64,000 bases of DNA from Alnus glutinosa (GCF_958979055.1 NC_084888.1:2126001-2190000), one strand, 5' to 3'; shown: positions 1 to 11,500, numbered from the stretch's first letter. Numbers and translations: made by a program. The notes: generated by a model from the sequence alone, not told the origin.

Positions 1-1409
1 CTCTATAAAATATTCTCCACCAGAGAGAAAAGCTTATGATCCTTAAGCCCCAGGTAGCTATTGGACAACGTTTTGAATGCCAAAAAATTACAAATAGGAA
101 AATGGATATTAACATCAACGAACAAGCTCATGGTTGCTAATTTATCCTTCACAAACCGATTGAGGTATTCCACAACAATGATAGACTCACTCGTCGTTTG
201 TAACAAAACAAAATTCAGATTATAATCATTCATAATCTTCGAAAGATCAATATCATAGACATCGAAGGATAAGAAATTAGCCATGTTCGAGTTCGTAGAG
301 GCGGGGACGAGTTCGTCGAGTTACAGGCGTGCATCATGCCCAACAACAATGCTGAAAAAAAGCACCGTGTCCTCCGGTCAATTGCAATTAAAAAAATAAT
401 AATTATTAATTTTTGAATTTTTTTGAATTTTAAAAAATGACATATAACAGGGGTTTTATGGAGATATTTTGTCAAAATTGACATTTTTCAAAAGTTTTAA
501 TAGTTTGGGAGGCCAAAATGCAAGCCTTAATAGTTTGGGAGGCCATCCGGATAAATGGTAGTAGTTTAGAAGGCTAAATTGTATTTTTTCCAAGATTTTA
601 ATTCATAAAAAAAAATAAAAATAAAATAAAATAAATTATTATTTAGTTATGAAATAGACCTTACTCAATTTTGAAAGTCCAACGAAGTATCAAATCTTTT
701 ATTTTCTTTTCTTTTTGTCTTTTATTTTCTTTTTTTTGTTTTTATTCTATACCTCTACTTTTCTAAGTGTGTAACTAGATCAATATATAACAAAGAGTAC
801 CCAATCCATATTTTATATTTTGCACCTTCTCTCATTTATTTAGATTTTTTTTTTTTAAAAAAGAAAAGAAAATAAAAGTTCTTCCAATTATGTTTTTAGT
901 TTGTTCACTCAAGCTATTAATAATTCTGCATAATCCATGATTTTTAAACAAAATTGAAGGACAAATTTCAAAATCAGAGGCTATGCCCTCCTTGACCCCC
1001 CTGGTTCCGTCACGGGCCAATCTTTGCATGTGTTTGTAAGGCATAGCTTTAAGTTAATTATTAATTACGTAACTACTGTAATTGAGTTAGTATTTATTAG
1101 TCTCAAATAAACTATTTTTACCTTTCCAGTGGGTAAGTGTTACCATGATAACGTCCCGATAGAGTAGTTACAGTTGGTTGCCCCCTGCGCCCTTTTGATT
1201 TTTTGTTTTAAAAATAAAAATAAAAAAACTAATTATACCTTTTATTCCATAAAGAGCTCTCTATAGCACTCTCCGACGCGCCTTCAGCTTGCATTTCGAG
1301 TGATCTGTACTTGTTTTTATTTATTTATTTTTGTCTGTTTTCTTCTGCAACTATTACGAATTTATTTTGTTAGAAATATTAAACCAATTATCATAGTTAT
1401 CAAAATCAC
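1..1409. other. AT-rich intergenic stretch, no supported gene
   Basis: A 93-codon open frame on the minus strand (3-284) has no domain I recognise and no support beyond being open. A short phrase, TAGTTTGGGAGGCC, occurs twice at about 500-543. The segment near 950-1020 resembles repeat text seen again near 24.6 and 30.5 kb. The rest is poly(A)/poly(T)-rich sequence without recognisable features. Confidence 0.5.
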
Positions 1410-1417
1410 CTAAAGTT

Positions 1418-1891
1418 AGGGGTGGGCATCAGTTCGGTAAGTGGTTAAGTTGGTTAATTCGATCAGTTAATCAACTTTTGTCTGAATGCAGTCGGTGAAT
1501 TTATTTCGGTTAAGCGGTTAATAAGCGGTCGGTTTAAGTTGGTTAAGCGGTTAATAGGCGGTCGGTTAAGTCGGTAATGCAGTTAATAAGCGGCCGGTTA
1601 AGTCAGTAAAGCGGTTAATAAGTGGTCGGTTAAATCGGTTAATATGGGTAATGAAACGACGTTGTTTTAATTTTTTTAAAGGAAAAAAATAGGATCAAAC
1701 GTTTCGTTTTTACTAAAACGACATCGTTTCGTTTTATGTCGGTTCGGTTAGTCAGTCGGAATAAAATGCGGTTCGGTTACCAAACCGGCTTTCGAAATAA
1801 AATTTTATACTGACTACCGAACCGAAAATTAGTCGGTAGGAGGTCGATGGCGGTTTAGTAAGCGATAGGCGGATAATTTGCTCACTCATAT
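1418..1891. mobile_element. hAT-like non-autonomous element with internal tandem repeat
   Basis: The left end AGGGGTGGGC and the right end (GCTCACTCATAT, read inverted) are similar imperfect terminal inverted repeats. They are flanked by the 8-bp near-duplication CTAAAGTT (1410-1417) and CTAAAGTA (1892-1899). An 8-bp target duplication is the hAT hallmark. No transposase frame is present. The interior is dominated by degenerate GGTTAA/GGTCGG words. The assignment is inferred from ends and target duplication only. Confidence 0.6.
1514..1643. repeat. Degenerate 32-33 bp tandem repeat, four units
   Basis: Four successive units each begin GCGGTTAATA (or GCAGTTAATA) and continue with a GCGGTCGGTTAA-type core. 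They start near 1514, 1547, 1579 and 1611. The array lies inside the hAT-like element, and similar GGTTAA/CGGTT words continue to about 1770 in less regular form. Confidence 0.75.
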
Positions 1892-2074
1892 CTAAAGTAG
1901 CGTATGCATGAGACCAAGTTATCTTAACGAAAAAGAGAACGAACCGTACCTGAGAAACTTGTTCAGGGCAAACGATTTTGGTGCAAGTGATCACCCCATA
2001 GAAATTAGATAATGTATTTTTTATTTTTTTTTAAGTAACCCATCACCTTATAATCATCCATGGTTAGACTTGGA

Positions 2075-3380
2075 TCCATAACTCTCTCTCACTTTAGAAA
2101 CTAGTATATATTTTATGAGCATACATGTTAAATCACCGTTTATTCTAAAAATATAAATTTAATTATTTAATTAACAATTATTATTTTTTTTTTTTCACGT
2201 GTGAGCTCGAACTATCTTTAATAAATATATAATTAAAATAAAAGATGAATGACAAAGACAATGTTTAAATTCATGATCTTTGCTCTAATACCAAATTAAA
2301 TAATCACTTATTTCAAGAGTTTGAAATACGTTCTGATTTAATATAACCATATGGTATCTCATTTTAAAAACTACGTATTAAAGAATAATCGAATTAGTAA
2401 AGTACAGGTTATTCCAAAATCTGAAGCGAATCTTAAACAACAAATTTAATCATAATATTCTAGTACAAAGTATAATCAACCTTGGGTCCTTGGTGTTTGT
2501 TTGATCTAGATCTTTAAAGGTGCTTTCAATCATATAGCATTATTGTGATTTTATCAAATTTTCAGTTTTAAATAATTTAATATTGTCTCATCACTTGGGA
2601 AATGAAACACCTTTTTGGGTTGTTGGGAGCTCGCCACATTTTTTTATTTATTTTTTTGACTTAGTGTGTAGGGTGTTGATGTGCCTCTATTAACTGTATT
2701 TGCCTTCGAACTTCTTCAGATTAATACATTTCTAGCTCCGATTATTTTGTTAAAAAAAAAAATCCATAACTCTCTCTCTCTCTCTCTCATTTTAGAAACT
2801 AGTATATATTTATGAGCATATTTGTTAAATCACAATTTATTATAAAAATATAAGTTTTTTAAAAAAAAATGTAAATTTAACTATTTAATTAACCGTTTGA
2901 ATTTTTGTTCACATGTGAGCTCAAACTATCTTTAATAAATATTTAATTAAAATAGAAAATGAATGATAAAGACAATGTTTAAATTCATGACATATACTCT
3001 AATATATACAAAATTAAATAACCACTCATCCCAAAAGTTCAAGATACGTTATGATTTAATATAACCATATGATATCTCATTTTAGAAACCACGTATTAAA
3101 GAATAATCAAATTAGTAAAGTACAAGTTATTCTAAAATCTTAAGCGAATATAAAATGACAAATTTAATCATAATATTATAGTACAAAGTATTATCAACCT
3201 TAGGTCCTTGGTGTTTGTTTGATCTAGATCTTTAAATTGCTTTCGATTTATTGAATAATCAATCATATAACATTATTGTGATTTTATCAAATTTTCAGTT
3301 TTAATTAATAATTTTAATATTGTCTTATCACTTGGGAAATGAAACACTTTTTTGGGTTGTTGGGAGCTCGCCACAGTTTT
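2075..3380. repeat. Tandem direct duplication of a ~600 bp segment
   Basis: Copy one (about 2075-2640) and copy two (about 2763-3380) both begin TCCATAACTCTCTCT and both end with the phrase TTGGGAGCTCGCCACA. Long near-identical stretches lie between, for example around 2470-2500 and 3190-3230. Each copy contains one fossil TRIM-like piece, so the duplication happened after that insertion. A ~120 bp AT-rich spacer separates the copies. No gene lies in either copy. Confidence 0.85.
2110..2320 (-). mobile_element. Fossil TRIM-type (LTR-kin) fragment, copy in first duplicate
   Basis: Read on the minus strand, a primer-binding-like TGGTATTAGAGC is followed by an internal segment and then a short LTR-like stretch that opens TGTTAATTAA and ends in TTTAACA. 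The layout matches better-preserved members near 22.1 and 62.9 kb. It is an old, broken copy, and its partner lies in the second duplicate at about 2800-3040. Confidence 0.5.
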
Positions 3381-4081
3381 TTATTCCTGTAACACTTCTT
3401 CTATTTGCTCAAGAAAAAAAAAAAAACAAACTCAACCTTATTATCAAATTTGTCGGATCTCAGAAGGTTAATGGAAAAATATATATATTGATAATTGGTT
3501 AAGTTTTGGCTTGTTACGTACCCAACTGGCTCCTAAAGATCCTCTTTGCCACATTTATACGGGAGACAATTGGTTAACTTTAGTACATAAGACCAGGTCA
3601 AAAGGCCAAAATTTCCTTAATATCTTTATTTTCCTAGCTCGTTCTTCAAACGCTCTTGTCTGTAACCGCACATGTCCGGTGCCTCCGTTTGAGGAACCGG
3701 ACATTGTAATCATTTTACTGCTTTCACTCCCAGTTGCACATCAACGTGGCGTGACGTGATTAGGCAGTCCACAACCGGAAAGTTGCCTGTAAGAAAACGA
3801 CTAGACAAGGAAAAACCTCAACCTCAAGGACCGCCCAACCGACCAACGGAAATTTCCCGGCAAAAATAACGAAATTGCTCGCTGTGGGTAACGTATCAAT
3901 CTCAAAAAGAAATTAAAGCACTTTAAGATCCACGCCTCGCTCTTAACTGTTCTCTAGTCTTTAAGCTTTCGGCTTCCTTAAAACCTGGTTTTCCTCTTTA
4001 CTCCTTGTATTAGATACGTATTATACAAAACTCCCTTTTTTCTTGTTCTTGGGGTTGTTCTTTTTCCTTGGATTATATAAG
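3381..4081 (+). promoter_or_regulatory. Upstream region of the WD40 gene
   Basis: This is the 5' flank of the WD40 gene. It holds an inverted repeat, TGTCCGGT (3673-3680) and ACCGGACA (3696-3703). An ABRE-like ACGTGGC lies at about 3744-3750, next to GTGACGTGA at about 3751. No convincing TATA box sits at a normal distance. The sequence becomes less AT-rich from about 3500. Regulatory roles are inference from motif text. Confidence 0.4.
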
Positions 4082-5518
4082 ATGCATAGAATGAGAAGCA
4101 CGTCAAGAGGTCGCCGTATATTCTCGGAAGACAGCAGCAGCAGCAAGCGAGGACAAAGGTTTGACAGGCTGAAGAACAGTGATCCTGACGATCCTCGTGA
4201 TGAGGACGATCATGATCAACCTATGGGGGCGAATCCAGCTAACTACGACGTGACCGACCCTCTAATGGTCTTGGACGACGGTTGTCAGTACGAGCCGTCG
4301 ACGTCCACGTCACCTTTCGCCAAGTCCCCATGGTCGCGCCACATGAATCCTCTTCCTCCTTCGACGTCGTCCGATGCCCTACCAAACGCGCTCATGGGCT
4401 CGCTGGTCCGCGAAGAAGGGCATATATACTCACTGGCGGCCTCTGGGGACTTGCTGTATACCGGGTCTGACAGCAAAAACGTTCGGGTTTGGAAGAACCA
4501 GCAAGAGTTCTCGGGTTTCAAATCGAATAGCGGGTTGGTTAAAGCGATAGTCATTGGAGGGGAGAGGGTCTTTACGGGTCATCAGGACGGGAAGATCAGA
4601 GTTTGGAAGGTGTCTTCGAGGAATAGGAGTGTTCACAAGCGTGTAGAGACGCTACCGACTTTGAGGGATTATCTCAAGAGCTCGATGAAGCCCAAGAACT
4701 ACGTGGAAGTGAGGCGCCACCGTAGCGTGCTGTGGATCAAGCACTGCGATGCCATCTCATGCCTTAGCTTGAGCGAAGATGGATCTTACCTTTATTCGGC
4801 TTCTTGGGACAAAACCTTTAAAGTGTGGCGGATATCCGACTCCAAGTGCTTGGAATCAATCAATGCTCACGAAGATGCTGTGAATTCATTGGTTGCGGGT
4901 TTTGGTGGCTTGGTATTCACTGGCTCGGCTGATGGTACCGTCAAGGTTTGGCGGAGAGAGTTACAAGGGAAAGGAACGAAACATTTCTTCTCGCAAACGT
5001 TGTTAAAGCAAGAGTGCGCGGTGACAACATTGGCTGTGAACCCTGAGGCCACCTTCGTCTACTCTGGCTCATCGGACGGGCTTGTTAACTTCTGGGAGCT
5101 CGAGAAGGCTCTCTCGCACGGCGGCGCTTTGAGAGGCCATAAACTGGCAGTGCTATGCTTAGCCACCGCTGGGAACCTAGTGTTCAGCGGATCCGCCGAC
5201 ACGGGAATATGCGTGTGGAAGAGAACGTCGGAGGGGGAGCACACATGCTTGTCGGTGTTGACGGGCCACACTGGGCCTGTGAAGTGCTTGGCAGTGGAAA
5301 AGGATCATCACGAATCCACGAGCGCCGAGCCGCGATGGATTCTGTATAGTGGCAGTTTGGACAAGTCTGTGAAGATGTGGAAGGTCTCGGAACAAACGCC
5401 GACGATGTCACACAATCAAGTCGACCAGAAAGATATGCCGACGACTCTGAACTCGAGTACTCCAGCCTCCTCCTCTGGTCGAACGTTGGCCGAGCTCAAA
5501 AAGATATTAGATGAATGA
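4082..5518 (+). CDS. WD40-repeat protein, JINGUBANG-like
   Basis: This is a single-exon gene for a 478-residue protein. The first ~120 residues are low-complexity, Ser/Asp/Pro-rich and probably unstructured. Seven WD40 repeats follow, with recognisable blade ends such as NVRVW, KIRVW, TFKVW, TVKVW, LVNFW, GICVW and SVKMW, enough for a closed seven-bladed propeller. A charged stretch between blades two and three ([18 protein letters not shown]) is typical of the JINGUBANG-type family. In Arabidopsis, JINGUBANG restrains pollen germination in dry conditions. Other family members are poorly characterised, so the exact role here is unknown. I chose MHRMRSTS as the start: an in-frame ATG 39 bases earlier would add a hydrophobic leader not expected in the family. 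The gene is clearly more GC-rich than its flanks. It is probably a cytoplasmic or nuclear scaffold. Confidence 0.9.
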   Translation: MHRMRSTSRGRRIFSEDSSSSKRGQRFDRLKNSDPDDPRDEDDHDQPMGANPANYDVTDPLMVLDDGCQYEPSTSTSPFAKSPWSRHMNPLPPSTSSDALPNALMGSLVREEGHIYSLAASGDLLYTGSDSKNVRVWKNQQEFSGFKSNSGLVKAIVIGGERVFTGHQDGKIRVWKVSSRNRSVHKRVETLPTLRDYLKSSMKPKNYVEVRRHRSVLWIKHCDAISCLSLSEDGSYLYSASWDKTFKVWRISDSKCLESINAHEDAVNSLVAGFGGLVFTGSADGTVKVWRRELQGKGTKHFFSQTLLKQECAVTTLAVNPEATFVYSGSSDGLVNFWELEKALSHGGALRGHKLAVLCLATAGNLVFSGSADTGICVWKRTSEGEHTCLSVLTGHTGPVKCLAVEKDHHESTSAEPRWILYSGSLDKSVKMWKVSEQTPTMSHNQVDQKDMPTTLNSSTPASSSGRTLAELKKILDE

Positions 5519-6052
5519 TGTCATTGTGTGTACGTGTGTGAATTTGATCGATGTCACTCGCTTTTCATATTTAAAACTACCTAGCTACCATCAAATAGCT
5601 TGTTTGCGCATGGTCAATTTGATTGCATAACGTACCTTAATTGGGTTGTAAGTTTCATTTTTTGGTCAAATAATGTGAGAGTACAGGGAGTGTGGTTTGT
5701 GAAGAGAGTAATGTTTAATCTACGTACGTACGTACGTCTCTTTTACAAATTGCTGGCACGGGTTAATTGGTAATTCATGAAGTCACGCAGCTTAATCAAC
5801 ACAAATTATATGCTGATGATTGAGTGCTGGCCGGTATTAACAAGTTGTAAAAGAATTATAAATTTAACATTATTCTTGTGAATATTATTAGTGTACGTAT
5901 TTCTCACTATAAAGTGAACGTTGATTGGATGCATTTTTGCTTGTGGTAATTAGGTTCAGTCGACGAAGTATGAATGGATATCAAATTGGATAACTCATCC
6001 ATCGAAATCAAATTAAAGATACCAGTTATTCTGAAAAATGTGAAAAATGGCT
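5519..6052. other. 3' flank of the WD40 gene
   Basis: This is AT-rich sequence with a short TACG tandem repeat (about 5720-5737). No coding signal is present. Confidence 0.5.
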
Positions 6053-6064
6053 AATTATTGTATT

Positions 6065-6605
6065 TTTTTTTTTTTTGATGAATTAAATCTTTTATAGAAC
6101 CAACACAGTCAAAACAACACTCCGGTTAAAACTGGAACAACGTACAATCCAACCAAGGATCAAACACCTACCCTCGGACAACTGCATCAATTAAGAGCAG
6201 CAAGTCGATCTAAACAACAAACAAATACTTCCATCTATACACAAGAGCTAAGTGCTTATCTAGACACTTGAAATGACCTTTAGCCAAAATCCTAGCTCGA
6301 ACTTTCTACTTGGTACGAGCCACTATATCCTCTTCCGTTCGAGGAGTATTATCAAGCAAAAGGTCATTTGTTTGCCTCCAAATTAAGGTGATACACAATA
6401 GTTCTAAAACAAAGTCTACCCAAGCAAGATTTTAGGCTCTTTCTATGTAACACGTACGGTAAAACCCCAAACCTCAATACTGTCCCAATCTATCGGCATA
6501 TCAACAAAAGAACAAGCAGCCATAGTTGCTGTCCAAATTCTCCGACTAAAACTACAACGGAAGAAGATATGCTCCCTACTTTAATTTCCTGCCAACCATG
6601 ACAGA
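6065..6605 (-). mobile_element. 5'-truncated L1-type LINE with 12-bp target-site duplication
   Basis: Poly(T) at 6063-6076 is the poly(A) tail of a minus-strand element. The 12-bp duplication AATTATTGTATT flanks it at 6053-6064 and 6606-6617. The minus strand translates in broken pieces resembling the C-terminal tail of plant LINE ORF2. The tail region (CCAGTTTTAACCGGAGTG) is closely related to the 3' end of the LINE at 23.0 kb. Only about 540 bp of the 3' end was inserted, and the copy has no coding capacity. Confidence 0.85.
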
Positions 6606-6617
6606 AATTATTGTATT

Positions 6618-7025
6618 AAATTAATTCACATACTACTCCCTTCTTTATGCAATTTCGTTTTTGGCTTTTTCCTTGTGTATTTTTTTTTTTTTTTCCCCTG
6701 ATGAGCCCTAGTATACGTTTGTTTGCCCGAAATGGAGGGTGCATGGGGAATATATATATAGGAATATTTTTGTTACTCCATATGATATTTAGAAGAATTA
6801 TCAAAAAGAAGGTCCTCGAAAGCTGCCTTTGAGAAATTGATAAGTGATCACTGATTAGTTTTTTTTTTTTTATAAGTGATCACTGATTAGTTTAGTTACC
6901 TTATCTTTAGTACTTTTTTTTTTTCCTTATCTTTTCTACGCAAATAGAACAACAAAAACAAAACAAATTACAAAGACTTCTCGATCTGCACGCATGCAAG
7001 CTTTCCGTTCTAAAATATATGGAAA
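6618..7025. other. AT-rich intergenic stretch
   Basis: A ~22-bp phrase containing AAGTGATCACTGATTAG occurs twice (about 6841 and 6873), separated by poly(T). Nothing else is recognisable. Confidence 0.5.
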
Positions 7026-7142
7026 ATGCTAGATTTACTACATAGGTACAACATAGGCACAACACCCCCTCACATGAGGGTGGGGTCCAATGTGTGGGGC
7101 CCACTCTCATGTGAGGGAGTGTTGTGCCCATGTTATGTCCAT
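7026..7142. mobile_element. Short foldback MITE-like element
   Basis: Almost the whole unit is one hairpin. The arm GCACAACACCCCCTCACATG near 7057 pairs with CATGTGAGGGAGTGTTGTGC near 7109-7128, around a short GC-rich loop. The outer arms CATAGGTACAACATAGG and CCATGTTATG extend the stem. No coding frame is present. Its GTGTTGTGC-type words recall the foldbacks near 31.8 and 35.7 kb. Confidence 0.65.
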
Positions 7143-7319
7143 TTTGCGCAACAATCATTTTTCAAAATATATACGGTGGTTGGACTTTCAATGTTAATTT
7201 TGGTGATCGCAGCTAGCTAGAATGGCTATAAGATGGTGATAGTGTACGTGTATAATCTATTTTATGATGGGGCAGTTTTCCAAAATCCTCACGTCATAGT
7301 TGCACGTATATCGAGCTAG

Positions 7320-8022
7320 GGCTGAGCATGGGGGGCGGGGATGCACGGGCGGGGATCTCCACGGGTATGGAACACTTCAAATTTTTACAAGAGGGCTGGA
7401 TTTAAAGGATGCTATACAAGTTTGGGTCTTACCATAGTTTGGGCATTTCCTTCCAATGCAGCAGCAATCGTTACCTGGGAGCTAGCTATGAAACTTTTAG
7501 GTATCAAGCATGACTGAGGACGCTCAGGACGGTGTTTTGTTCTTCAATTTACCAAATGCTTTAAATTTTCTCTTCCCATTCCCTATAGCACATTCACTCG
7601 TTGCTGCTTGGCAAGATTTCATCCAGAAAGTTATTGGCATGGTTTGAAGACGTTGCTGTAGGGTGGTTGCAAGATTGACTTCATAGAGTGGTTGAAGATG
7701 TTGCTGCATGTGATTCTGTGAAGAAAAAGAGAAAGAAGAAGGGCTACGGCACTAGGAACAATCTGGAAGAAAAAATAAAAAGATAATATACGAGGGGGAT
7801 GGGGGAGGGGGGTGGGCGGCACTCTAGGTTAACAAATTAAGGTTTTTTTTTTTTTTTTTTTTTTTAATTTGGGTGGGGATCCGAGGGAAAAAAATAAAAT
7901 AAACCCGCACCCCACCTCACCCCGCACGGGTTGGTTAAAATCCAACCCGTACCCGTAAAAAAAAAAACCTAAAAATCGCGTTTTTAGGGGCGGGGCAGGT
8001 CTGTTGGTTTTTGCTCACCCCT
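7320..8022. mobile_element. hAT-like non-autonomous element
   Basis: The ends AGGGCTGAGCA (left) and TGCTCACCCCT (right) are inverted repeats. They are flanked by ATCGAGCT on the left and ATCGTAGCT on the right, an 8-bp duplication with one inserted base. Both ends carry G/C-rich CGGGGATG/CCCGCAC tracts. The middle is unrelated low-complexity sequence with a long poly(T). No transposase frame is visible. Confidence 0.65.
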
Positions 8023-8214
8023 AATCGTAGCTAACTCTATGCCATGCATAATTCGCGATCACAAAGTCACAATCAATTTGATTCCATATTTCATAAATTG
8101 TGGTTTGATCCCATACTTAATATGGTAACATATTCTCATACTAAATAATAAAAACTCCAGGTATAACTCTTCTTAAAAATTGACTTAAAGGAAAAATGTG
8201 TCCAATATAATTAA

Positions 8215-8855
8215 CGGATAATTGAACCGTTGGTCCCTATGGTATGCCATAATTATTTTTCACTCCCTATGGTTTAAAAAGTTAATGGGAGGTCCCTGTG
8301 CTATGCAATAATTACGTTTTACTCCCTGGGTCGATTTTTTGTCCACCATTTTGACGGAATCTGTTAGCTCTATACGTCAGCGCCACGTGTCGCCAATAAG
8401 ATGGTGACACGTGTCCATCTTAATAAAAAAAATATAAATTTATTAAAAAATAAATAAAAATACTTATCTTTTATTTTTTATTTTTTTAAAAAAAGAAAAA
8501 CGGGAAGCATGGGGTGGCCTGGCCGCCCCCAGCCACCCCTTGCTGCTTTTTTTTTTATTTTTTTTTTTATTTTTTTTATTTTTAATTTTAATTTTTTTTT
8601 TAAATATAAGTTTATTTATTTATTTTTTAAAAAATTTATATTTTTTATTAAGATGGACACAGGTTGCCATCTTATTGGCGACACGTGGCGCTGACGTGAC
8701 ATTTGACGGAATCTGTTAAAAAATTTAACAGAATTTGACGCTAGGGATCGATTTGTAATTATTGTTTACCACATGGACTTTCCATGAACTTTTTAAACCA
8801 TAGGAAGTAAAAAATAATTATGGCATACCATAGGAACCAACGGTGCAATTATTCC
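8215..8855. mobile_element. MULE-type MITE with long inverted arms, copy 1
   Basis: The 9-bp target duplication TATAATTAA lies at 8206-8214 and 8856-8864, as expected for the Mutator superfamily. The terminal arms start near GGATAATTG / CAATTATTCC and run about 190 bp each, so the element folds back on itself around an AT-rich centre with a GC-rich island (CCGCCCCCAGCCACCCC). It has no transposase. The same family occurs at 28931-29492. Both copies carry CCACGTGTCGCC-type palindromic words. Confidence 0.85.
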
Positions 8856-8864
8856 TATAATTAA

Positions 8865-9345
8865 TATTGTTAATATTGCACTTAACCCATGCCGGTGAGA
8901 TGGTTAGGATCGTAACTCCTATATACTTAATTAAGTTTAGTTGATTAAATTTGGTCCACCCAGTTAATAAACATTTTTAGGCCTAGAAGGTTTTTCTCTT
9001 GGATCATGAAAGAGTGGAAATATATTATTTGTATAATTTTCTATATATAGTTTTGTGCATAAAATAGATTATACTATTATAGGATTCATATAACCAGTCT
9101 AGCTTATTTGAAAAATTTCAGTGCATATAATGAATTAAATTTGTACTCCTTGACACACAAAAGAAAAGAAAGAAAAAAGAATACTACTGATTAGTAACTC
9201 AACTCACCCAGTTTGAAATTCCTAAAATTAATCTGCTTTAATTTTATTTAGATTTAGGTTGTGCATATAAAAGAGCTGGACGAGCCTAATATTAGGGAGG
9301 CTCATGCATTGATATCTCTCACCATATTATATAAACTTGTGAATT
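8865..9345. other. AT-rich intergenic stretch
   Basis: No gene, repeat boundary or regulatory signal that I can support. Confidence 0.4.
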
Positions 9346-9355
9346 AATTAGGAGC

Positions 9356-10333
9356 ATTTTGAACCATAAGCTCAAGGCTCCTTGTATTAATAACCAACAG
9401 GCATGACAACACATTATAGTGAGTAGAAGTACAAATGCACGCTACCCACTAAGCCATAAATTAAAATCTGATTTGGGTACTGCCTACGAATAAACAAATA
9501 TTATAACATCAGGCATTTGAGCCATTCTTTACATTTAAGCACAATTCCTAACGATGATAAGATTAATTTGGGCAAAACAAGCCCTAAAACAGATCAATAA
9601 TATCTGAAAACCCATAGACAGACTTAAAGAAGATAAAAACAATACAATGAGCACTACAACAAATAAATACACAACAGAAACATCAAACAAGCCATTGCCT
9701 GAAAATCTTTGCCGTTGCCAGCACGTGAACAACACACGCCATACACAAACATCACCCCAGTGATAGTTGACCGTCGGAAACCATTCCCACCACCGGCCAA
9801 AACCAATAACAGAAACCCGTGACCCACATGCGTAGAAACAAAGAAGGAGAACCTTGACGTGTGCAGGTCACGCGTCGATCACCGAAGACCCACATGGCTG
9901 TGGCTAAAGGCGGTAGGATTGGAGAGCAATGACGAACTCCACTGAGAGGCGCGTGTCCCAAAAAGCCCGGCGGATGAGCATGGATCTAGCGACGAAAACG
10001 AAGAAGACAATGACGTACGACCATAAAATTTCTCCCCAAACGATCTTCTTTTACTTGCTATTTCTGCCCAAAAAAAAGAAAAGAAAAGCACAACCAAAAC
10101 ACAAAGCAAAAACACTCTCTACTGGTTCTACAAATTAGAGATGACAACCGCTCTATTACCCTAAAAGTTATAAGACAAAACACCCTTAAATTTAATCATA
10201 AGGAAAACAAAAGGCTTTCTCAAAGATCACAAAAAATATCATGGGAAGAAGAGACGCGTGAAACCTCCCTCCCCACGCCACAAAGACTCTCTAGAAATTA
10301 TATGGAGTTTCTCTCTCTAAAAAAATTGAAGGC
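9356..10333 (-). mobile_element. Old copy of the ~970 bp minus-strand retroposon family
   Basis: The segment aligns along its length with the better-preserved element at 59744-60710. An example is GGCGCGTGTC followed by a GGATCTAGC-type phrase near 9949-9993, matching 60275-60320, and AAGCTCAAGGCTCC near the tail. A 10-bp repeat, AATTAGGAGC, is found at 9346-9355 and 10334-10343 and gives almost the same length (978 versus 967 bp). The tail is no longer a clean poly(A). The interior contains a C/G-rich part with repeated ACGCG and CGGCG words. Confidence 0.6.
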
Positions 10334-10343
10334 AATTAGGAGC

Positions 10344-11500
10344 TTCTTGATTTCTGATAATTTATACATAACAGCTATGATCGCTATGTCCATTTCTGGT
10401 GCAAGGGACCTGTCACTGTAAAATCTTCGACGATCCCAATTACAAAAAGAATCTTGATTCCTGACCTACCACACAAGCGACACTTATAGCGCCATGAGAA
10501 ACCCGTGGAATCGGATTCCAATCTCCACACAGAAAAGTCAGAAACTTGTTGAACTCAGCACTCAGCAGCCAGCCAGACACAGGTGACAGGACCAAGGTAA
10601 TAAAATACGTACGTGGTCCTAGCCCACAAAAATCCGATGCGGACCCCACGCCCCCTCCAGGCCCACATTACTCATCTCATCTTCTTCTCTATTTTTCTGG
10701 ACCCCATCCCCCTTATTATCACCCACCAAAAAAAAAAGAAAAAAAAAAAAGAAGAAAAAACCACGAAACCCATCACCCTTTATCACCTTTTGTCCAACCA
10801 AAGGGGAAAACAAAAAAAGAAGAAGTGAAAATTAAACCCAAGAGGATCTATTGACTCGAGTACATCCGCAGGATATCACACTAAATTTTCTTCTTTAACA
10901 CGCCAATAATGATCCTCGTGATCGTCACATGTAATGATCACTTACAGAAATTGTGAAATTTAGAGAATACAACAATATGGAAACCTCAAACGAAGGTGTG
11001 CCACATCGTTGGCGTTTGTGACGAGTCTGCTATAAAAGGCAGTAGTCGTCAGATAAAAAAGGCGACTTCCATTTTCTTGCAGACACATCTGAATATCTGA
11101 TCGTCACCTTGACACGAGATAAATTGTTTTAACATGAAGTATTTATTTTAAATAAACAGTCAAGCACACGGTAATGTAATACAAATAAAAGAGAATTTCT
11201 TCTTTTTTTTTCACAACATGCAACTATGGTCAGACCATCTATTGAGTATTGACCATAAGGTGGCTCGACCCGATCGTTGGGATGGTTGAACCGTTTCTTT
11301 AAGCCAAATCGAAAATTTGAGGGGAAAAAAAAAAAAGGTCTAGCACCTTATTCATGCAATAATTTTCTAAATATAAATATTTAAGTTTTCTCCAACCCAT
11401 CTCATATTATATATGGTACACGGTGCGACAAATTGTCTTATGCGCACGAGAAAGAGGATTTATAAATGTTTCGGGCTAGTCGGGCGACACTCCAAACGCC
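10344..11500. other. Intergenic stretch upstream of the XLG gene
   Basis: It contains A-rich and purine-rich runs (about 10727-10760 and 11515-11540) and a consensus-looking TATAAAAGG at 11031-11039 whose transcript, if any, is unknown. No protein family is recognisable in the short frames, which are side effects of the C/T- and A-rich composition. Confidence 0.4.

Noticed and set aside
3-284. 93-codon minus-strand open frame
   Set aside because: No recognisable domain, no neighbouring exon signals and AT-rich codon use. Open by chance is as likely as coding.
4282-5411. Several open frames overlapping the WD40 gene on both strands
   Set aside because: They are by-products of the GC-rich WD40 coding frame and have no domain content.
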